Source: Lachnospiraceae bacterium
Lineage (GTDB): Bacteria > Bacillota > Clostridia > Lachnospirales > Lachnospiraceae
Direction of reading: 5' to 3'
Assembly (NCBI GenBank): GCA_014804445.1
Contig: JAAUZU010000023.1
Coordinates: 121,425-185,424, forward strand
DNA: 64,000 bases
The translations under genes were made by a program, and so were the position numbers. Position 1 is the stretch's first letter, and each line of letters opens with the position of its first letter. The notes under the pieces were generated by a model. The model was given only the letters and a program-made list of their open reading frames with translations, was not told the DNA's origin and did no database searches. Shown here one piece after another: positions 52,681 to 61,312 of the stretch.

Positions 52681-53205
52681 TCATTCAATGAGATACCCCT
52701 TTTCCCGTAAATCGGCTTTAATCAACTCCATTGCTTTTGCGGAAGGCGCTGAAATGGTGTGGTAATGATAATCGTCGGTTAGGGCGCACAGCGGCTTGGA
52801 AGTGCTTTCCCGCATTTTCTGATAAAAGTCGCCGGCGTCCTCAGCATTGTTGATAACCAAATCGGAACGAATCTGTCCGTATAAATCATGGTCAATGGAA
52901 ACGTCCAGCATCCTGCCGCCCAAATCCACAATGGAAGACATTTCGTCCAAAATCTGCTCTTCCGTGTGCTTGACCAGAATAACCTCCTTGCAGGAATAAT
53001 CGTCGGAGCGGGGTTTAAACAAAAGATAGCCCTTGTTGGTGGATAAAATATCCCTGTTTTCCGCGCGCAGCAGCGCCACGTCCTGTACAATGACCTGACG
53101 GCTGACGCCAAACTGCTTTGCCAGCTCTGCGCCGGAAATGGGTGTGTTTCTATTGCTGAGAATATCGATAATTTTAATGCGTCTTTGTGAACCTTCGGTA
53201 AGCAT
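52681..53205 (-). CDS. niaR: NiaR-type niacin-responsive repressor (HTH-3H domain)
   Basis: Protein of 174 residues. The N-terminal HTH is RIKIIDILSNRNTPISGAEL followed by FGVSRQVIVQDVALLRA. The C-terminal 3H domain has its metal-binding histidines in VKHTEEQI, SIDHDLYGQI and DYHYHTISAP. NiaR represses NAD-precursor uptake or synthesis genes when niacin is plentiful; no such gene is next to it. A 14-base palindrome, TATTTTATAAAATA (53232-53245), upstream of its start could be an operator. Confidence 0.88.
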   Translation of the reverse strand: MLTEGSQRRIKIIDILSNRNTPISGAELAKQFGVSRQVIVQDVALLRAENRDILSTNKGYLLFKPRSDDYSCKEVILVKHTEEQILDEMSSIVDLGGRMLDVSIDHDLYGQIRSDLVINNAEDAGDFYQKMRESTSKPLCALTDDYHYHTISAPSAKAMELIKADLREKGYLIE

Positions 53206-53270
53206 AGGTATCCTTTCTGTGGATGTATTTCTATTTTATAAAATACCACGATACCCATTATAAATCAATA

Positions 53271-54035
53271 TTATGCCCAATCCTTTTTCCTATATAAAAC
53301 AGCGCCTGCAGACGTAAGAACCACCGACAGCGCGCCAAGGATAAGCAGCTCTTTTGCGTGACTGCCAAGGCCGTCTCCGGCAAAAACGCCCTGCATCAAA
53401 TCGACGGCATGTGTCATCGGCAGAAAGGCGGCAGCCTTCTTTACATTAGCGGGAAACAGCATATCGGGTATGGTTGCGCCGGATAAAAACAGCATAACAA
53501 AGTACGAAAGGTAGCACAGCAGATTGGTGATTTTGGCATCTCTTGCAATGGCGGTAAAGAAAAATCCCATGGAAAACATACAGGCAACGGAAAATAGTAA
53601 ACCCGCGCTGATTGCTGCGGCAGTTCCCAGAATCTGTATGTGGTAAAGGATTTTGCCGGCAGCCAGAAGAATCCCGATACCGATAAAGGTCATAACAAGG
53701 TTTATAATTATTTGCGCCAGTATGATTGTTTTTTTGCCGGCAGGCGTGGCGTCAAAGCGCTTGTAAATTTTTTTCTCCTTATATCCGGCTAAGGTCAGCG
53801 GAAATGCCATCAGACCGGTAACGCTGATAACCATGACGGCGTAAGCTGGAACAGAAACATCCATGCTTTTCAGGGAAGACCCCGGATATAGGGGTGTATT
53901 TCCGTATATGCTTCCAAACAGGACAAGCATTAAGACAGGAAATACAATAGTAAAGAAAAAGCTGAAAAAATCCCGCAGGAATAAAAGAAATTCTATTTTA
54001 CAAATTACTGCAAATTGTCTCGTATTATGCCTCAT
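53271..54035 (-). CDS. ABC-2 type transporter permease
   Basis: Membrane protein of about 254 residues with six helices: an N-terminal charged segment, FFSFFFTIVFPVLMLVLFG, then YAVMVISVTGLMAFPLTLAGYKEKK and KKIYKRFDATPAGKKTIILAQI, then the conserved FLSGATIPDMLFPANVKKAAAFLPMTHAVDLMQG region of ABC-2 exporters. Start at MRHNTRQ (54035), with gggaggaatat upstream. The ATPase gene overlaps its start by 11 bases. Substrate unknown. Confidence 0.88.
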   Translation of the reverse strand: MRHNTRQFAVICKIEFLLFLRDFFSFFFTIVFPVLMLVLFGSIYGNTPLYPGSSLKSMDVSVPAYAVMVISVTGLMAFPLTLAGYKEKKIYKRFDATPAGKKTIILAQIIINLVMTFIGIGILLAAGKILYHIQILGTAAAISAGLLFSVACMFSMGFFFTAIARDAKITNLLCYLSYFVMLFLSGATIPDMLFPANVKKAAAFLPMTHAVDLMQGVFAGDGLGSHAKELLILGALSVVLTSAGAVLYRKKDWA

Positions 54036-54804
54036 ATATTCCTCCCACCGTAAGCCCTTTTGTCTTGGGGGCAATCATTAAATATAGTTTTTCTAAAGAA
54101 ACATTGTCATGCCATTTCTGCGCAGGAATACGGCTTTTTGCGTATGCGCGGAATTCCTGCTGTGAGCCGAAAAACTGCTGTTTTCCTTTTTCCAGATAGA
54201 GAATTTTGTCGGCAAGCGCTTCCACCTCATCCAGATAGTGGGAAACCATGATAATGGAGATACCGTTTTCTTTTATGTCTTTAAAACTGCTCCACATACT
54301 CTGCCGGACTTCCGGGTCAAGACCGGTCGTCAGTTCATCCAATAGCAAGAGTTTTGGACGCCCTATGAGGGAGAGCAGAATGGACAGGCGTTGTTTTTCT
54401 CCGCCGGAGAGCTTACTAATCCGGCATTTTTTCTTGCTGTCAAGATTCAACTGCGACAGCAGTAAATTCCAGTCCGCAGGTTTTTCATAAAAGCTTGCAA
54501 ACAGCCTGCACTGCTCCTCTACCCTGATTTGAGAGGGATACGCTGCTTCCTGTAGCTGAACTCCCATTTTTTGATAAATCTCCCTGCGATGCAGCCAGGG
54601 GTCTTTTCCAAAGACTGAGACAGCAGGATTGTCCGGTTTTCGCAAACCCTCGATACATTCTACAGTCGAAGTTTTTCCGGAGCCGTTCTGCCCGATAATT
54701 GCCAGAAGTTCTCCTTCCTCCAGCGAAAATGAGACGTTTTGAACTGCCCGCAGAGTCTTGTACGTCAAATTCAAGTTTTCCACCTTTACGATTTCCTGTG
54801 CCAT
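54025..54804 (-). CDS. ABC transporter ATP-binding protein
   Basis: Cytosolic ATPase of about 259 residues. Walker A IIGQNGSGKTST, Q-loop in GVQLQEAAYP, signature KLSGGEKQRLSI, Walker B LLLLDELTTGLDP, H-loop MVSHYLDE. Start MAQEIVKV with ggaggatgac upstream. It pairs with the ABC-2 permease as a drug- or peptide-type exporter. The operon is divergent from the LytTR/DUF3021 pair, a frequent pairing in which the LytTR protein controls the exporter. Confidence 0.93.
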   Translation of the reverse strand: MAQEIVKVENLNLTYKTLRAVQNVSFSLEEGELLAIIGQNGSGKTSTVECIEGLRKPDNPAVSVFGKDPWLHRREIYQKMGVQLQEAAYPSQIRVEEQCRLFASFYEKPADWNLLLSQLNLDSKKKCRISKLSGGEKQRLSILLSLIGRPKLLLLDELTTGLDPEVRQSMWSSFKDIKENGISIIMVSHYLDEVEALADKILYLEKGKQQFFGSQQEFRAYAKSRIPAQKWHDNVSLEKLYLMIAPKTKGLTVGGIYEA

Positions 54805-55008
54805 GTCATCCTCCATTTCTTCTGTCATTTTTGCTTTGCTCTATCGTATAGCAGACACTGCGAACAAACAATACGGTTTGCAGAAGCGGCAGCACTCACT
54901 GCGCAAGAGGTAGAAATTCATGTGCCAAATACAAGAATCGGAAACACAGAGTGTGGTATAATGTCCGTAAGGGCAGAGTTACTTACAAGCTTACAATAGA
55001 GGTACATC

Positions 55009-55458
55009 ATGAAGGTAGAGTGTAAAATCAGTACGGATTACAAAGAACCTTATGCGGTTCTTCATATAGAGAAAATGACACCGGCGATTGCAGAGGCAAT
55101 TTCTTTGCTGGAAAGGGCGGAAACAGATTCTTTGACGCTAATTGCGGCAAAGGAGGGAAAGACCTACTTTATCGAGCCGGAAAAGCTGGATTTGGTATGT
55201 ACGGAGGGGCGCGAGATTGTCTGTTACGACGGAATGAAAAACCGGTATGTACTGAGCAAGCCCCTATATGAGCTGGAGCAGATTCTTGGCAGCCGGTTTG
55301 TCCGGATTTCCAAATCCACCATCATCAACATCCGGCGAATCAGCCATGTGGCGGCGGGCTTTAACGGAACGATGGAACTGGTTATGAAAAACGGAATGGA
55401 AAGCTATATTTCCAGAAGTTTTCGAAAAGTATTTAAAGAAAGGCTGGGACTGGAATGA
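55009..55458 (+). CDS. LytTR DNA-binding regulator
   Basis: Protein of 149 residues with no receiver domain. The C-terminal LytTR domain (about 55-149) shows IEPEKLDLVCTEGREIVCYD, LEQILGSRFVRISKSTIINI and the SRSFRKVFKERLG end. The N-terminal 50 residues are a small alpha/beta part. An aggtacatc site precedes the ATG; a TATAAT box at 54957-54962 lacks a recognisable -35, which fits activator dependence. Its last four bases overlap the DUF3021 gene. Probably controls its own operon and the divergent ABC exporter. Confidence 0.9.
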   Translation: MKVECKISTDYKEPYAVLHIEKMTPAIAEAISLLERAETDSLTLIAAKEGKTYFIEPEKLDLVCTEGREIVCYDGMKNRYVLSKPLYELEQILGSRFVRISKSTIINIRRISHVAAGFNGTMELVMKNGMESYISRSFRKVFKERLGLE

Positions 55459-55913
55459 AACATATGGTAAAGATGGTAATCAAATATCTTTGTTACGGAA
55501 TTGCCTGGGGCTGTACGGTTCTAGTGTTTTCCTGCCTTATCGGTTCTATGTTTGGCGGAGAAGATTTTCTATTGATGGTAATGAAGGATTTTACGAAACA
55601 GGCGATTGGCGCCATGCTTGTCGGGATTGGCTGCGGTTCGGTTTCTATTGTCTATGAATTTGAGAAGCTTCCGGAAGCCGCAAAAAGACTGATACATTTC
55701 GGAGTCGGTATGGGTGTTTTTTATCCCACAGCCCTTTATTTAGGCTGGATTCCTTTTTATCCGGGCAATATTCTGTATACCATTTCCCAGATTTTAATTT
55801 CCTGCGGCATCTTCGTGGCAATCTGGCTCTGTTTCTATCTTTTTAATCGGGGCGAGGCGAAAAAAATCAACGACAGACTGCGTGAACTGGAAAAGGATTA
55901 TGAAGAAAAATGA
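55455..55913 (+). CDS. DUF3021 family membrane protein
   Basis: Protein of 152 residues with four transmembrane helices (about 10-30, 45-70, 75-100, 108-132) and a charged C-terminal coil (RLRELEKDYEEK). DUF3021 proteins are almost always coupled to a LytTR regulator, as here through an ATGA overlap. They are thought to antagonise or sense for that regulator; no activity is visible. Confidence 0.85.
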   Translation: MKHMVKMVIKYLCYGIAWGCTVLVFSCLIGSMFGGEDFLLMVMKDFTKQAIGAMLVGIGCGSVSIVYEFEKLPEAAKRLIHFGVGMGVFYPTALYLGWIPFYPGNILYTISQILISCGIFVAIWLCFYLFNRGEAKKINDRLRELEKDYEEK

Positions 55914-56034
55914 ATAGAAAAAATTAAGTATAGTCATATTGGCCGGGAAATGCTAAAATGTTGTAGGCGGAAAGAATATATCGACATCGCGCCCCTGCAT
56001 GTTTGTTTTGTGAATGGAAAATCGGAGGTATGAC

Positions 56035-57213
56035 ATGAATAGAAGAAAAAGAGAGGAAAGAAAGGCATGGCTGACATTGACCTTAATTGTCATTTTGGTT
56101 GTCGCTGCCGCTCTTTTTCTGACAAAGGATTTTAGGGAATACCTAAGAGATTACGAAAGTTTTCAGGAATATAAAAAATATATGGCGGCACAGCAAAGTA
56201 CTCCGAATCCGGAAAAAGAACCGCAGACAGGCGATATTGTTTCTTCAACGGAGAATACGCCGCAGCCTGAGGAGAGTCAGACGCCGCAGCAGCCGACGGC
56301 AACACCTTCCGGTGGAAGCGAGCCGCAGCGCTATGAGGTACTGGCGGGTTCACAGACCTTGTGCGATGTGAGTGGAAATGTTCTCTGGCAGGCAGATACC
56401 ATTGCGCCGGAGACGGTAGAGCTTCTACGGGCATACGTGCAGGAGCGCAATCTGGTCTATCTATGGGACAACTCTTATGAAAAAACGTTAAAGATAAACG
56501 AATTGGACAAGAAGATACTGGAGACGGCAGGCTGCGCATTTCCGGGTGTTAAAATTAATTTTATCGGAGACAGCATTACGGAAGGGACTGGAGGCAATCA
56601 AGATGCGGACGGCAGAAAGATTAGCTATGTCAACTATGTGCAGGCGGCATTGCAGTTTGGAGAGGTGTGTAATCATGGACGTGTCGGCGCGACGATAACA
56701 GGTTATAATAATAATTATGACTTGGCAATCGGGGCGCATGAGGACGAGCTTTTTGTGAAAGATTCTGAAATTACGGTTCTTTATGTAGGGCTGAATGATT
56801 TCTTGGCAGAGGCAGAAGTAAAAAATTACGGCGTCCTTGATAATGGTACGACAGGCGGCTATTGCGGGCAGCTTCAGAAGATAGCAAATTCATTAAGAAC
56901 AAAGTATCCCAATACACTGTTCTTTTTTGTGACAGCGTACCAGACGCCATGGGAAAGCGGAACAACAAATTATACAAATTTTAACGGCATTCCGACCCTT
57001 GATGATTATATGAATCCGATAAGAATCATGGCGCAGCAGAATGGGTATCCGGTGATAGACCTTTACAGCACAGGGTTTATGGACACGCATGATGCGAATA
57101 CGGCAGCGAATTTTCTGGCGGATGAGATTCATCCGAATGATGCAGGGTATCGTATTCTGGGCGAGCATATTGCGGCAGAGATACTTCTTTATTGTCTGGG
57201 GATTATAGAGTAG
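56035..57213 (+). CDS. Membrane-anchored SGNH/GDSL hydrolase
   Basis: Protein of 392 residues. N-terminal anchor helix (about 10-30, TLTLIVILVVAAALF), a Pro/Thr/Gln-rich linker (50-95), then a GDSL hydrolase: block I FIGDSITEGTGG with the nucleophilic Ser, block III YVGLNDFLAE with GxND, and block V ADEIHPNDAGYRIL with the Asp-x-x-His pair. Likely an extracellular esterase, for example of polysaccharide acetyl groups; substrate unknown. Start at MNRRKREE with cggaggtatgac upstream. Confidence 0.88.
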   Translation: MNRRKREERKAWLTLTLIVILVVAAALFLTKDFREYLRDYESFQEYKKYMAAQQSTPNPEKEPQTGDIVSSTENTPQPEESQTPQQPTATPSGGSEPQRYEVLAGSQTLCDVSGNVLWQADTIAPETVELLRAYVQERNLVYLWDNSYEKTLKINELDKKILETAGCAFPGVKINFIGDSITEGTGGNQDADGRKISYVNYVQAALQFGEVCNHGRVGATITGYNNNYDLAIGAHEDELFVKDSEITVLYVGLNDFLAEAEVKNYGVLDNGTTGGYCGQLQKIANSLRTKYPNTLFFFVTAYQTPWESGTTNYTNFNGIPTLDDYMNPIRIMAQQNGYPVIDLYSTGFMDTHDANTAANFLADEIHPNDAGYRILGEHIAAEILLYCLGIIE

Positions 57214-57280
57214 TTGTGTGGTTCAGAAATACAATTACCAATTGTTTGACGCTGCTATTCTCTGCATGATAGATTTAACT

Positions 57281-57294
57281 TATCATCGATGATA
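57281..57294 (+). promoter_or_regulatory. Palindrome in promoter region of the HTH-receiver gene
   Basis: TATCATCGATGATA, a perfect 14-base palindrome. It lies just after a weak promoter (TTGACG 57246-57251, 18-base spacer, TAGATT 57270-57275), near the expected transcription start. Candidate autoregulatory operator for the XRE-type HTH. Confidence 0.45.
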
Positions 57295-57349
57295 GGAATG
57301 AAATCTGAGTCATGCAAACAGCGCAGAAGCGCGGAAAGAGAGAAGAAAT

Positions 57350-58000
57350 ATGAATATCGGAGAGGTAATAAAGAGCAAGCGTCAAAAGAGGAATATGTTA
57401 CAGGCAGAACTGGCGGCATTGCTAAAAGTTACGCCTCAGGCCGTGTCGAGATGGGAGATGGGTATTTCCTATCCGGATATTGCCATGGTACCTAAAATTG
57501 CAGAGGTTTTGCAGGTGACTGCCGATGAACTGCTTGGCATCCGGCCATCAAATGAGAATCAGAAATCTGCGGAGGATAGTACTGATAACACTATCTTAAA
57601 CCAGGATCAGGTGGACAGTATCTTTGACTACATTCCTGAACCCGTAACAGGAAAAAGCAAAAAAGTCCTTGTTGCCGATGATGCGGATTTTATGAGGATG
57701 ATGCTGGAGGATATGCTAACGCATCAAGGGTATACTGTTTTGCAGGCAAAGGATGGGCAGGAGTGTCTGGATATATTGCGGGAAGAGGTCGTGGATGTAT
57801 GTGTGCTCGATATCTGTATGCCGGGTATGGACGGGATAGAAGTTTTGAGAAAGATAAAAGAAGGGCAGCCTGAATTAAGGGTAGTCATGCTTTCCGCATT
57901 GTCTCAGGAAAGCAATGTGAAACAGGCATTGCAGTTCGGGGCGGATGCCTTTGTTGTGAAACCTTTTCAGGGACAGTGCCTTATCGATAGGATTGGATAG
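57350..58000 (+). CDS. HTH (XRE)-receiver domain fusion protein
   Basis: Protein of 216 residues. Residues 1-65 are an XRE-type helix-turn-helix (IGEVIKSKRQKRNMLQAELA, VTPQAVSRWEMGISYPD). A linker (66-104) leads to a complete receiver domain: acidic pair in VLVADDADF, phospho-acceptor D154 in VLDICMPGMDG, Ser182 in MLSAL and K204 in VVKPF. DNA-binding first and receiver last is the reverse of the usual order, and no kinase gene adjoins. Starts after agagaagaaat. Standalone transcription unit closed by a strong terminator. Confidence 0.9.
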   Translation: MNIGEVIKSKRQKRNMLQAELAALLKVTPQAVSRWEMGISYPDIAMVPKIAEVLQVTADELLGIRPSNENQKSAEDSTDNTILNQDQVDSIFDYIPEPVTGKSKKVLVADDADFMRMMLEDMLTHQGYTVLQAKDGQECLDILREEVVDVCVLDICMPGMDGIEVLRKIKEGQPELRVVMLSALSQESNVKQALQFGADAFVVKPFQGQCLIDRIG

Positions 58001-58016
58001 TCATATAAACAAATTT

Positions 58017-58052
58017 GAGGCTGTCACACGGATTAACCGATGTGACAGCCTC
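58017..58052. terminator. Terminator of the HTH-receiver gene, and formerly of tRNA-Pro
   Basis: GAGGCTGTCACA pairs with TGTGACAGCCTC, followed by TTCTTAT on the plus strand and AAATTTG on the minus strand. It lies directly beyond the partial tRNA-Pro repeat, so it was probably the original tRNA terminator before the island inserted. Confidence 0.85.
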
Positions 58053-58059
58053 TTCTTAT

Positions 58060-58108
58060 AATCGATGCGACAGGATTTGAACCTGCGACCTCTACGTCCC
58101 GAACGTAG
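58060..58108 (-). repeat. Attachment site copy (partial tRNA-Pro 3' part), left island boundary
   Basis: These 49 bases are identical to 62877-62925, which covers the discriminator, T arm, variable loop and anticodon arm (CCCGAACGTAG) of the intact tRNA-Pro. After 58108 the sequence departs from tRNA. It is the displaced 3' part of the original tRNA gene, left by site-specific insertion. Confidence 0.9.
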
Positions 58109-58157
58109 AAGGCTATAACGAAATTTACCTTTCAAAGCTGACAAATAACAAGGAAAA

Positions 58158-58186
58158 TTGACTACATATGTAAATCATGATAAAGT
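58158..58186 (+). promoter_or_regulatory. Putative promoter of the island operon
   Basis: TTGACT (58158-58163), 17-base spacer, TAAAGT (58181-58186). Between 58109 and 58353 nothing else is evident apart from an in-frame GTG at 58279. Confidence 0.5.
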
Positions 58187-58353
58187 ATGATTACCATAGA
58201 CAGGGGTGAGTGATATAGGAATAACCAGATTGTCATTGACTTTGAATAATTGTTACAACGGGGTATCAGCACAGTGTTGTGAGCAAAAAATTTGGTTATT
58301 ATCACGATAAAAGGGAAAGAGATACTGCATCATTTGCAGGGAAGAGGTATTGC

Positions 58354-59124
58354 ATGTTCCAAAAATACAAAACAGAATTTAGCAATGAGGAACTTCATAA
58401 TGCTCTTTTTTCAAATGAGTTAAAAGCTAAAGAAATAATTGGTGATCTGGACAAGTGGAAGTCTTTTAAGAAGAAGGTTTATGGTTTTTTAGATAAAGGA
58501 AAGAAAATCCCTGTTTTTGGATCAGTTATTGATGACATAATTACTATGATAGAATTAGTAGATGCATATGTGAGCAAGAAATATTCGGATATTCCATTTG
58601 GAACGATTATTTCCGTGGTTGCAGCACTGATATATGTTCTTACCCCTTTTGATTTGATTCCGGATTTTATTCCATTAATAGGTTATATTGATGATGTTTC
58701 TGTGGTTATGTTGGTTCTGTACTTTGGTGTCGATAAAGATTTAGACAGATTCCGTAAATGGAAAAAGAAAATTATCTGTAAACAAATAGAAATTTTCCAA
58801 GAAGCATATGCGGCTGAATTATCAGATTTTATCGGTGATAGATATCTTGCGGCAGCTATATTGGTAGATAATGTAAAGTTGAAACTGATTCTATGTGAAA
58901 ATGAAAATGTGGGTTATGAGATAGAATGCATTATAAAAGAGATGGCAATTCCGGTTGAGATGCTGCATAACTTAAATGTAGAAACCCAGCCAGATATTTT
59001 GAATGCGCTTGAGGTATCGATTGTTTCAGAAAATATAAAATGGGTAAATGGACAGGAAAAAAAGATCTACATAGAACCTGATTTTGAGGAAAAATGGTAT
59101 GAATATATTATTCTGGAGGATTAA
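58354..59124 (+). CDS. DUF1232 (YkvA-like) membrane protein of the island
   Basis: Protein of 256 residues (281 if the GTG at 58279 is used). The DUF1232 core is VVAALIYVLTPFDLIPDFIP followed by GYIDDVSVVMLVLYFGVDKDL: a membrane helix pair with the family's P-x-D-x-I-P-D motif. The N-terminal 75 residues are charged and the C-terminal 100 residues form a soluble alpha/beta part (LIPV-type strands, ending YEYIILED). I prefer ATG 58354 because agggaagagg lies upstream. It is first of a three-gene operon, three bases before the next gene. AT-rich compared with the surrounding chromosome. Confidence 0.78.
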   Translation: MFQKYKTEFSNEELHNALFSNELKAKEIIGDLDKWKSFKKKVYGFLDKGKKIPVFGSVIDDIITMIELVDAYVSKKYSDIPFGTIISVVAALIYVLTPFDLIPDFIPLIGYIDDVSVVMLVLYFGVDKDLDRFRKWKKKIICKQIEIFQEAYAAELSDFIGDRYLAAAILVDNVKLKLILCENENVGYEIECIIKEMAIPVEMLHNLNVETQPDILNALEVSIVSENIKWVNGQEKKIYIEPDFEEKWYEYIILED

Positions 59125-59127
59125 GAG

Positions 59128-61011
59128 ATGGATCAGTTTGTAATACAATTGATGGAAGAATTATCTGTCTCACCAACAGAGCTGACAGAAAAGAATAAGA
59201 AAAAAATACAAAAATATCTTCCGGTACCGACGGATTTTGAAATATTATGGGCTGATATAAACTCTTTTGGGGGATTTCCTTCCGGAGTGGTTCTTACCGA
59301 CAGAGGAATTGTATTAAAGGGACCAAGGCCATCTATGAAGGAAAAGCAGAGAGAAAAAAACGAACAGGTATACAATATTCCCTATCAGATTATTTTATGG
59401 GAATACTTTGAACCATCGGAATATAATTTTCAAAGAGAAGAATTGGGGGATTGCTATGTAATAAAGAGAGAGAATACAGTTCTCTCCGTGTTTCATGATA
59501 AGTCGTTATTTGATTTTCTAAAAAAATATGAAGAAATAGACACTAAAAGCAATTTGCTTTTGGAAGGTGCAATACTTGCTGAGATTGAAAATTTTAATTT
59601 TGATGCAGTTGCCTTTAATGCGGCATATGGGAAAGACCAGTCAAATACAGGGCATGGAGTATATGCGGAAGAAGCAGGTGCCATATTAGACAAATTAAAC
59701 GGTGAAAAAGCCACTGTGGTAGGGCGGGATAATGCGAAAAATGGGCCAGATAAATTGGTTGATGGAAAACCGGTTCAATGCAAGTTCTGCAAATCGCCTG
59801 GATCAAGTGTGGGGGCATGCTTTAAGAAAAACCCTGATACCGGAAACATGGAATATCGCTATTTTGATATCAAATCAGGGAATCCAATGCAGGTTGAGGT
59901 TCCTGCAGATCAATATGAAAAAGCCTTAGCTGTGATGCGGAAAAGAATTGCAGATGGCCAGGTAAAAGGAGTAACCGATCCTGACATGGCTGAGGTTTTG
60001 GTGAGAAAAAGCAAATTGACTTATGCGCAGGCACGGAATCTTGCCAAGGCAGGAACTTTTGAATCGCTGACATATGACGCTGTAACAGGGACAATCAATT
60101 GTACTTTTGCTGCTGGGATATCTGCGCTAGTGTCTTTCGGGTTGGCATTTTGGAAAACCAATGATCCCCAAAAAGCCCGTGACGCTGCAATTGATACGGC
60201 AATCTCCGTTTTTGGACCATCATTGGCGGCTAACATTTTATCAAACCAAATTGCAAAGACCAGCATCAGCAAGGCACTCATTCCAGTTTCGGATAAAATT
60301 GTACAAATGTTAGGAACAAAGACAGTCCAGAAGTTGATTAATGCTAGACGAGTTTTGCTAGGAAAAGGGAAAATATATGGAAATGCCGCCAATAAGAGCT
60401 TAGCGAAAGCATTAAGAAGTAACGCAATTGTGGAAGGAATTGCTTTTCTGGCATTTTCCGTGCCAGATACATATAGAGTGTGTTTCAGAAAAACAAGCGG
60501 TGCGCAATATACAAAAAATATGATTTCCACGACTGCTTCGTTTATGGGAGGTCTGGTAGGCACATATGGAGCAGGAATGGCAGTCGGAGCAGTGGGAGAG
60601 AAGATTGGAAAAAAAATAGACAAACGGCTTGGTTCAGTGATTGGTTTTGTCGCGGGGGCAGGTGGAAGTATGCTTGCAGGATTCGTAGTGAATAAGCTTA
60701 CCAGTCTGTTTAAAGAGGATGACTGTGTGATTACGGCGAGAATATTTAATGCAGTGCTTATCAATATGTCAATTGAGTATTTATTTGAGGAAGCTGAGAT
60801 GGATAAATTGATAGAAATCCTAAATACAAAGGAAAAAGACATTAGAAAACTGCAAGTTGCATTAAGAAGGTCATCCCATCAATATTATGATGTGCAGAAG
60901 TTTATGGAGCCGTTATTCGATGAAGTTCTTAAAAAGCGGTCAGCAATAACAACTGAATTGGAAGAGAAAAGCTTTGAAATAGATAAAAGCATGTGCTTAC
61001 AATTTGCGTAA
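59128..61011 (+). CDS. PH-like / candidate PD-(D/E)XK nuclease / glycine-zipper membrane protein
   Basis: Protein of 627 residues, family not named to my knowledge. Residues 35-135 resemble a bacterial PH-like domain (GFPSGVVLTDRGIVLKG, YNIPYQIILWEYFE). Residues 175-260 hold HGVYAEEAGAILDKL then GRDNAKNGPDKLVDGKPVQC and KFCKS: E181, D208, Q217 and K219 fit the E...D...QxK pattern of Mrr-like PD-(D/E)XK nucleases, with cysteines 218, 221 and 231 nearby. Residues 325-375 and 430-525 are hydrophobic and glycine-rich (GGLVGTYGAGMAVGAVG, GFVAGAGGSMLAGFVV), suggesting membrane insertion. The C-terminus is helical. Coupled in an operon with DUF1232 and zinc-ribbon genes. Nuclease activity is inference. 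Confidence 0.7.
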   Translation: MDQFVIQLMEELSVSPTELTEKNKKKIQKYLPVPTDFEILWADINSFGGFPSGVVLTDRGIVLKGPRPSMKEKQREKNEQVYNIPYQIILWEYFEPSEYNFQREELGDCYVIKRENTVLSVFHDKSLFDFLKKYEEIDTKSNLLLEGAILAEIENFNFDAVAFNAAYGKDQSNTGHGVYAEEAGAILDKLNGEKATVVGRDNAKNGPDKLVDGKPVQCKFCKSPGSSVGACFKKNPDTGNMEYRYFDIKSGNPMQVEVPADQYEKALAVMRKRIADGQVKGVTDPDMAEVLVRKSKLTYAQARNLAKAGTFESLTYDAVTGTINCTFAAGISALVSFGLAFWKTNDPQKARDAAIDTAISVFGPSLAANILSNQIAKTSISKALIPVSDKIVQMLGTKTVQKLINARRVLLGKGKIYGNAANKSLAKALRSNAIVEGIAFLAFSVPDTYRVCFRKTSGAQYTKNMISTTASFMGGLVGTYGAGMAVGAVGEKIGKKIDKRLGSVIGFVAGAGGSMLAGFVVNKLTSLFKEDDCVITARIFNAVLINMSIEYLFEEAEMDKLIEILNTKEKDIRKLQVALRRSSHQYYDVQKFMEPLFDEVLKKRSAITTELEEKSFEIDKSMCLQFA

Positions 61012-61024
61012 CAGGAGGATAAAA

Positions 61025-61276
61025 ATGAAGTGTTCTTGTTGTGGAAGAAAGAAAAAAATAATGGAGTCCTTTGAAGATATTGGAAAGGGTGGAAGCATCT
61101 GCGCGGAGTGCTCTGACATTCTTTATAGGATAAATGACGCAGTTACGCAGAAAGATAAAAAGACTTATGATGAGAAGGTTAAACTGATAAAATCCAATAT
61201 AAAAGATAATAAGTTGAGGCCTGAATTTGAAAAATGGTTTACTGATGATTTTTTGAAAAAAAATACGTTTTACTGA
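61025..61276 (+). CDS. Small zinc-ribbon protein of the island
   Basis: Protein of 83 residues, ATG 61025 with aacaggaggat upstream. The N-terminal zinc ribbon is CSCCGRKKK and ICAECSDILY (two CxxC pairs), similar to the short zinc ribbons (DUF4428 type) seen next to bacterial PH-like domains. The C-terminal half is charged and helical (DKKTYDEKVKLIKSNIK). Its start lies 13 bases after the 627-residue gene's stop. Possibly a partner or regulator of that protein. Confidence 0.72.
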   Translation: MKCSCCGRKKKIMESFEDIGKGGSICAECSDILYRINDAVTQKDKKTYDEKVKLIKSNIKDNKLRPEFEKWFTDDFLKKNTFY

Positions 61277-61281
61277 TTTTT

Positions 61282-61303
61282 TCGCCCCATTTTATATGGG
61301 GCG
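61282..61303. other. Hairpin between convergent island genes
   Basis: TCGCCCCAT pairs with ATGGGGCGA around a short TTTA loop. There is no T tract following it on either strand, so it is a weak terminator candidate at best; it sits exactly at the junction of the two opposing operons. Confidence 0.5.
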
Positions 61304-61312
61304 AGATACTCT

